A stretch of DNA of 5,733 bases, taken from NCBI GenBank assembly GCA_029257755.1, contig JARIAP010000048.1, positions 1-5,733 of the forward strand, read 5' to 3'. Under the pieces are notes generated by a model. It was not told where the DNA came from. It did no database searches and saw only the letters and a program-made list of their open reading frames with translations. Origin of the DNA: Helicobacter sp. (GTDB lineage: Bacteria > Campylobacterota > Campylobacteria > Campylobacterales > Helicobacteraceae). Shown one piece after another: positions 5,121-5,733 of the stretch (position 1 is its first letter; every line of letters begins with the position of its first letter). The translations under genes and the position numbers were made by a program.

Positions 5121-5733
5121 ATGAATGATAAAGATAATCCTCCATGGGATATAAACGCTATACCTACAAATCAAATTGACATAGAACATATATTTATTGA
5201 ACAAAAAAATATTTTTAATATAAAAATGAATGAAGAAAACAATTCAATTGACAATAAAATACCACAAACATTAATAAAACAAAATTACAATATTGAAACA
5301 GATAATACAAATAAAGATTTAAATAATATGCAACAAACAAACATAGAATCTATAAATCTAGCATTAAAATATCGCCCAAAAACTTTTGCTGAATTAATAG
5401 GACAAGATAGCGTTGCAAAAACATTATGTCTTGCATTAGATAGCAAAAAAATTGCAAATGCTTATCTTTTTAGCGGACTTAGAGGAAGCGGTAAGACTTC
5501 TTCTGCTAGGATTCTTGCTAGGTGTTTGCAATGTCAAAATGGAATTACATCTAGTCCATGCGGAAATTGCCCTAATTGCAAAGCAGCATTGAAAGGATCT
5601 CATATTGATATTATAGAGCTTGATGGTGCAAGCAACAGAAAAATAGATGATATAAGGGATATTATAGAACAAACTAAATATAAACCAACTATGGGTAGAT
5701 TTAAAGTATTTATAATAGATGAAGTGCATATGC
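5121..5733 (+). CDS. dnaX: DNA polymerase III gamma/tau subunit, N-terminal part (runs off right edge)
   Basis: DnaX is the ATPase motor of the clamp loader that places the beta clamp on DNA and ties polymerase to helicase. The 204 residues seen here include the core start ALKYRPKTFAELIGQ (81-95), Walker A GLRGSGKTS (119-127), and the zinc module with C138, C147, C150 and C153 (LQC, PCGNCPNC). DGASNRKIDDIRD follows at 168-180, and Walker B VFIIDEVHM at 196-204. The frame starts at ATG 5121, with AAGGA five bases upstream. That start puts about 78 residues before the point where E. coli DnaX begins its ATPase domain. This extension is Asn/Ile/Lys-rich and looks disordered, opening with MNDKDNPPWDINAIP. 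Internal ATGs at codons 36 and 70 lack a convincing ribosome site. The tau region and any gamma-producing frameshift are outside the window. Core assignment is certain; the extension's role is unknown. Confidence 0.96.
   Translation, partial: MNDKDNPPWDINAIPTNQIDIEHIFIEQKNIFNIKMNEENNSIDNKIPQTLIKQNYNIETDNTNKDLNNMQQTNIESINLALKYRPKTFAELIGQDSVAKTLCLALDSKKIANAYLFSGLRGSGKTSSARILARCLQCQNGITSSPCGNCPNCKAALKGSHIDIIELDGASNRKIDDIRDIIEQTKYKPTMGRFKVFIIDEVHM

Noticed and set aside
5148..5460. A7 runs in dnaX (near codons 28-30 and 109-111) as programmed frameshift sites
   Set aside because: The known gamma-producing slippage site of DnaX lies after the ATPase core, far downstream. These runs are in the extension and before Walker A, where a shift would destroy the protein.
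5436..5729. 97-codon open frame on the minus strand opposite dnaX
   Set aside because: It lies wholly opposite the conserved Walker A, zinc-module and Walker B region of dnaX, and the protein resembles nothing.

Overview
The window is very AT-rich (roughly a quarter G+C by eye). Its proteins look like those of a Campylobacterota bacterium, most likely a Helicobacter-type species. This rests on codon choice (Asn, Lys and Ile written almost only with A/T codons), AAGGA-type ribosome sites 5-7 bases before ATG, extended TGN-TATAAT promoter elements, and the DnaX, DapF and RF2 sequences. Genus is inferred; no marker RNA gene is present. The region is chromosomal housekeeping DNA, with no transposase, integrase, CRISPR array, tRNA or rRNA.

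Layout from left to right. Bases 1-523 (minus) hold the N-terminal 174 residues of a family 2 glycosyltransferase that runs off the left edge, with its own short-leader promoter. Bases 625-2584 (minus) are a two-gene translation operon: prfB (release factor 2), then a RluA-family pseudouridine synthase 16 bases downstream. Bases 2664-3353 (minus) encode a secreted, probably outer-membrane beta-strand protein. It diverges from a small acidic protein of unknown function (3455-3676, plus), across a control region with a perfect extended -10 and two overlapping inverted repeats. The small gene ends inside a 10-bp tandem repeat that places stop codons in all six frames. Bases 3871-4929 (minus) are dapF followed 15 bases later by a small exported Ser/Lys/Asn-rich protein. 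Bases 4930-5120 are a divergent promoter region, and dnaX (plus) starts at 5121 and runs off the right edge.

The genes serve separate core tasks: surface glycan assembly (glycosyltransferase), translation termination and rRNA modification (prfB and the pseudouridine synthase), envelope (the secreted proteins), meso-diaminopimelate and lysine supply (dapF), and the replication clamp loader (dnaX).

I do not see an obvious new multi-gene system. The most unusual signal is at DNA level. The 7-mer AGAATCT occurs 13 times counting both strands, and 11 of these are the 8-mer TAGAATCT. The sites lie in coding DNA in several reading frames and in an intergenic operator-like palindrome. That is about ten times more than base composition predicts and resembles an uptake or other genome-wide recognition sequence. 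The second is an apparently unstructured extension of about 78 residues at the N-terminus of DnaX.
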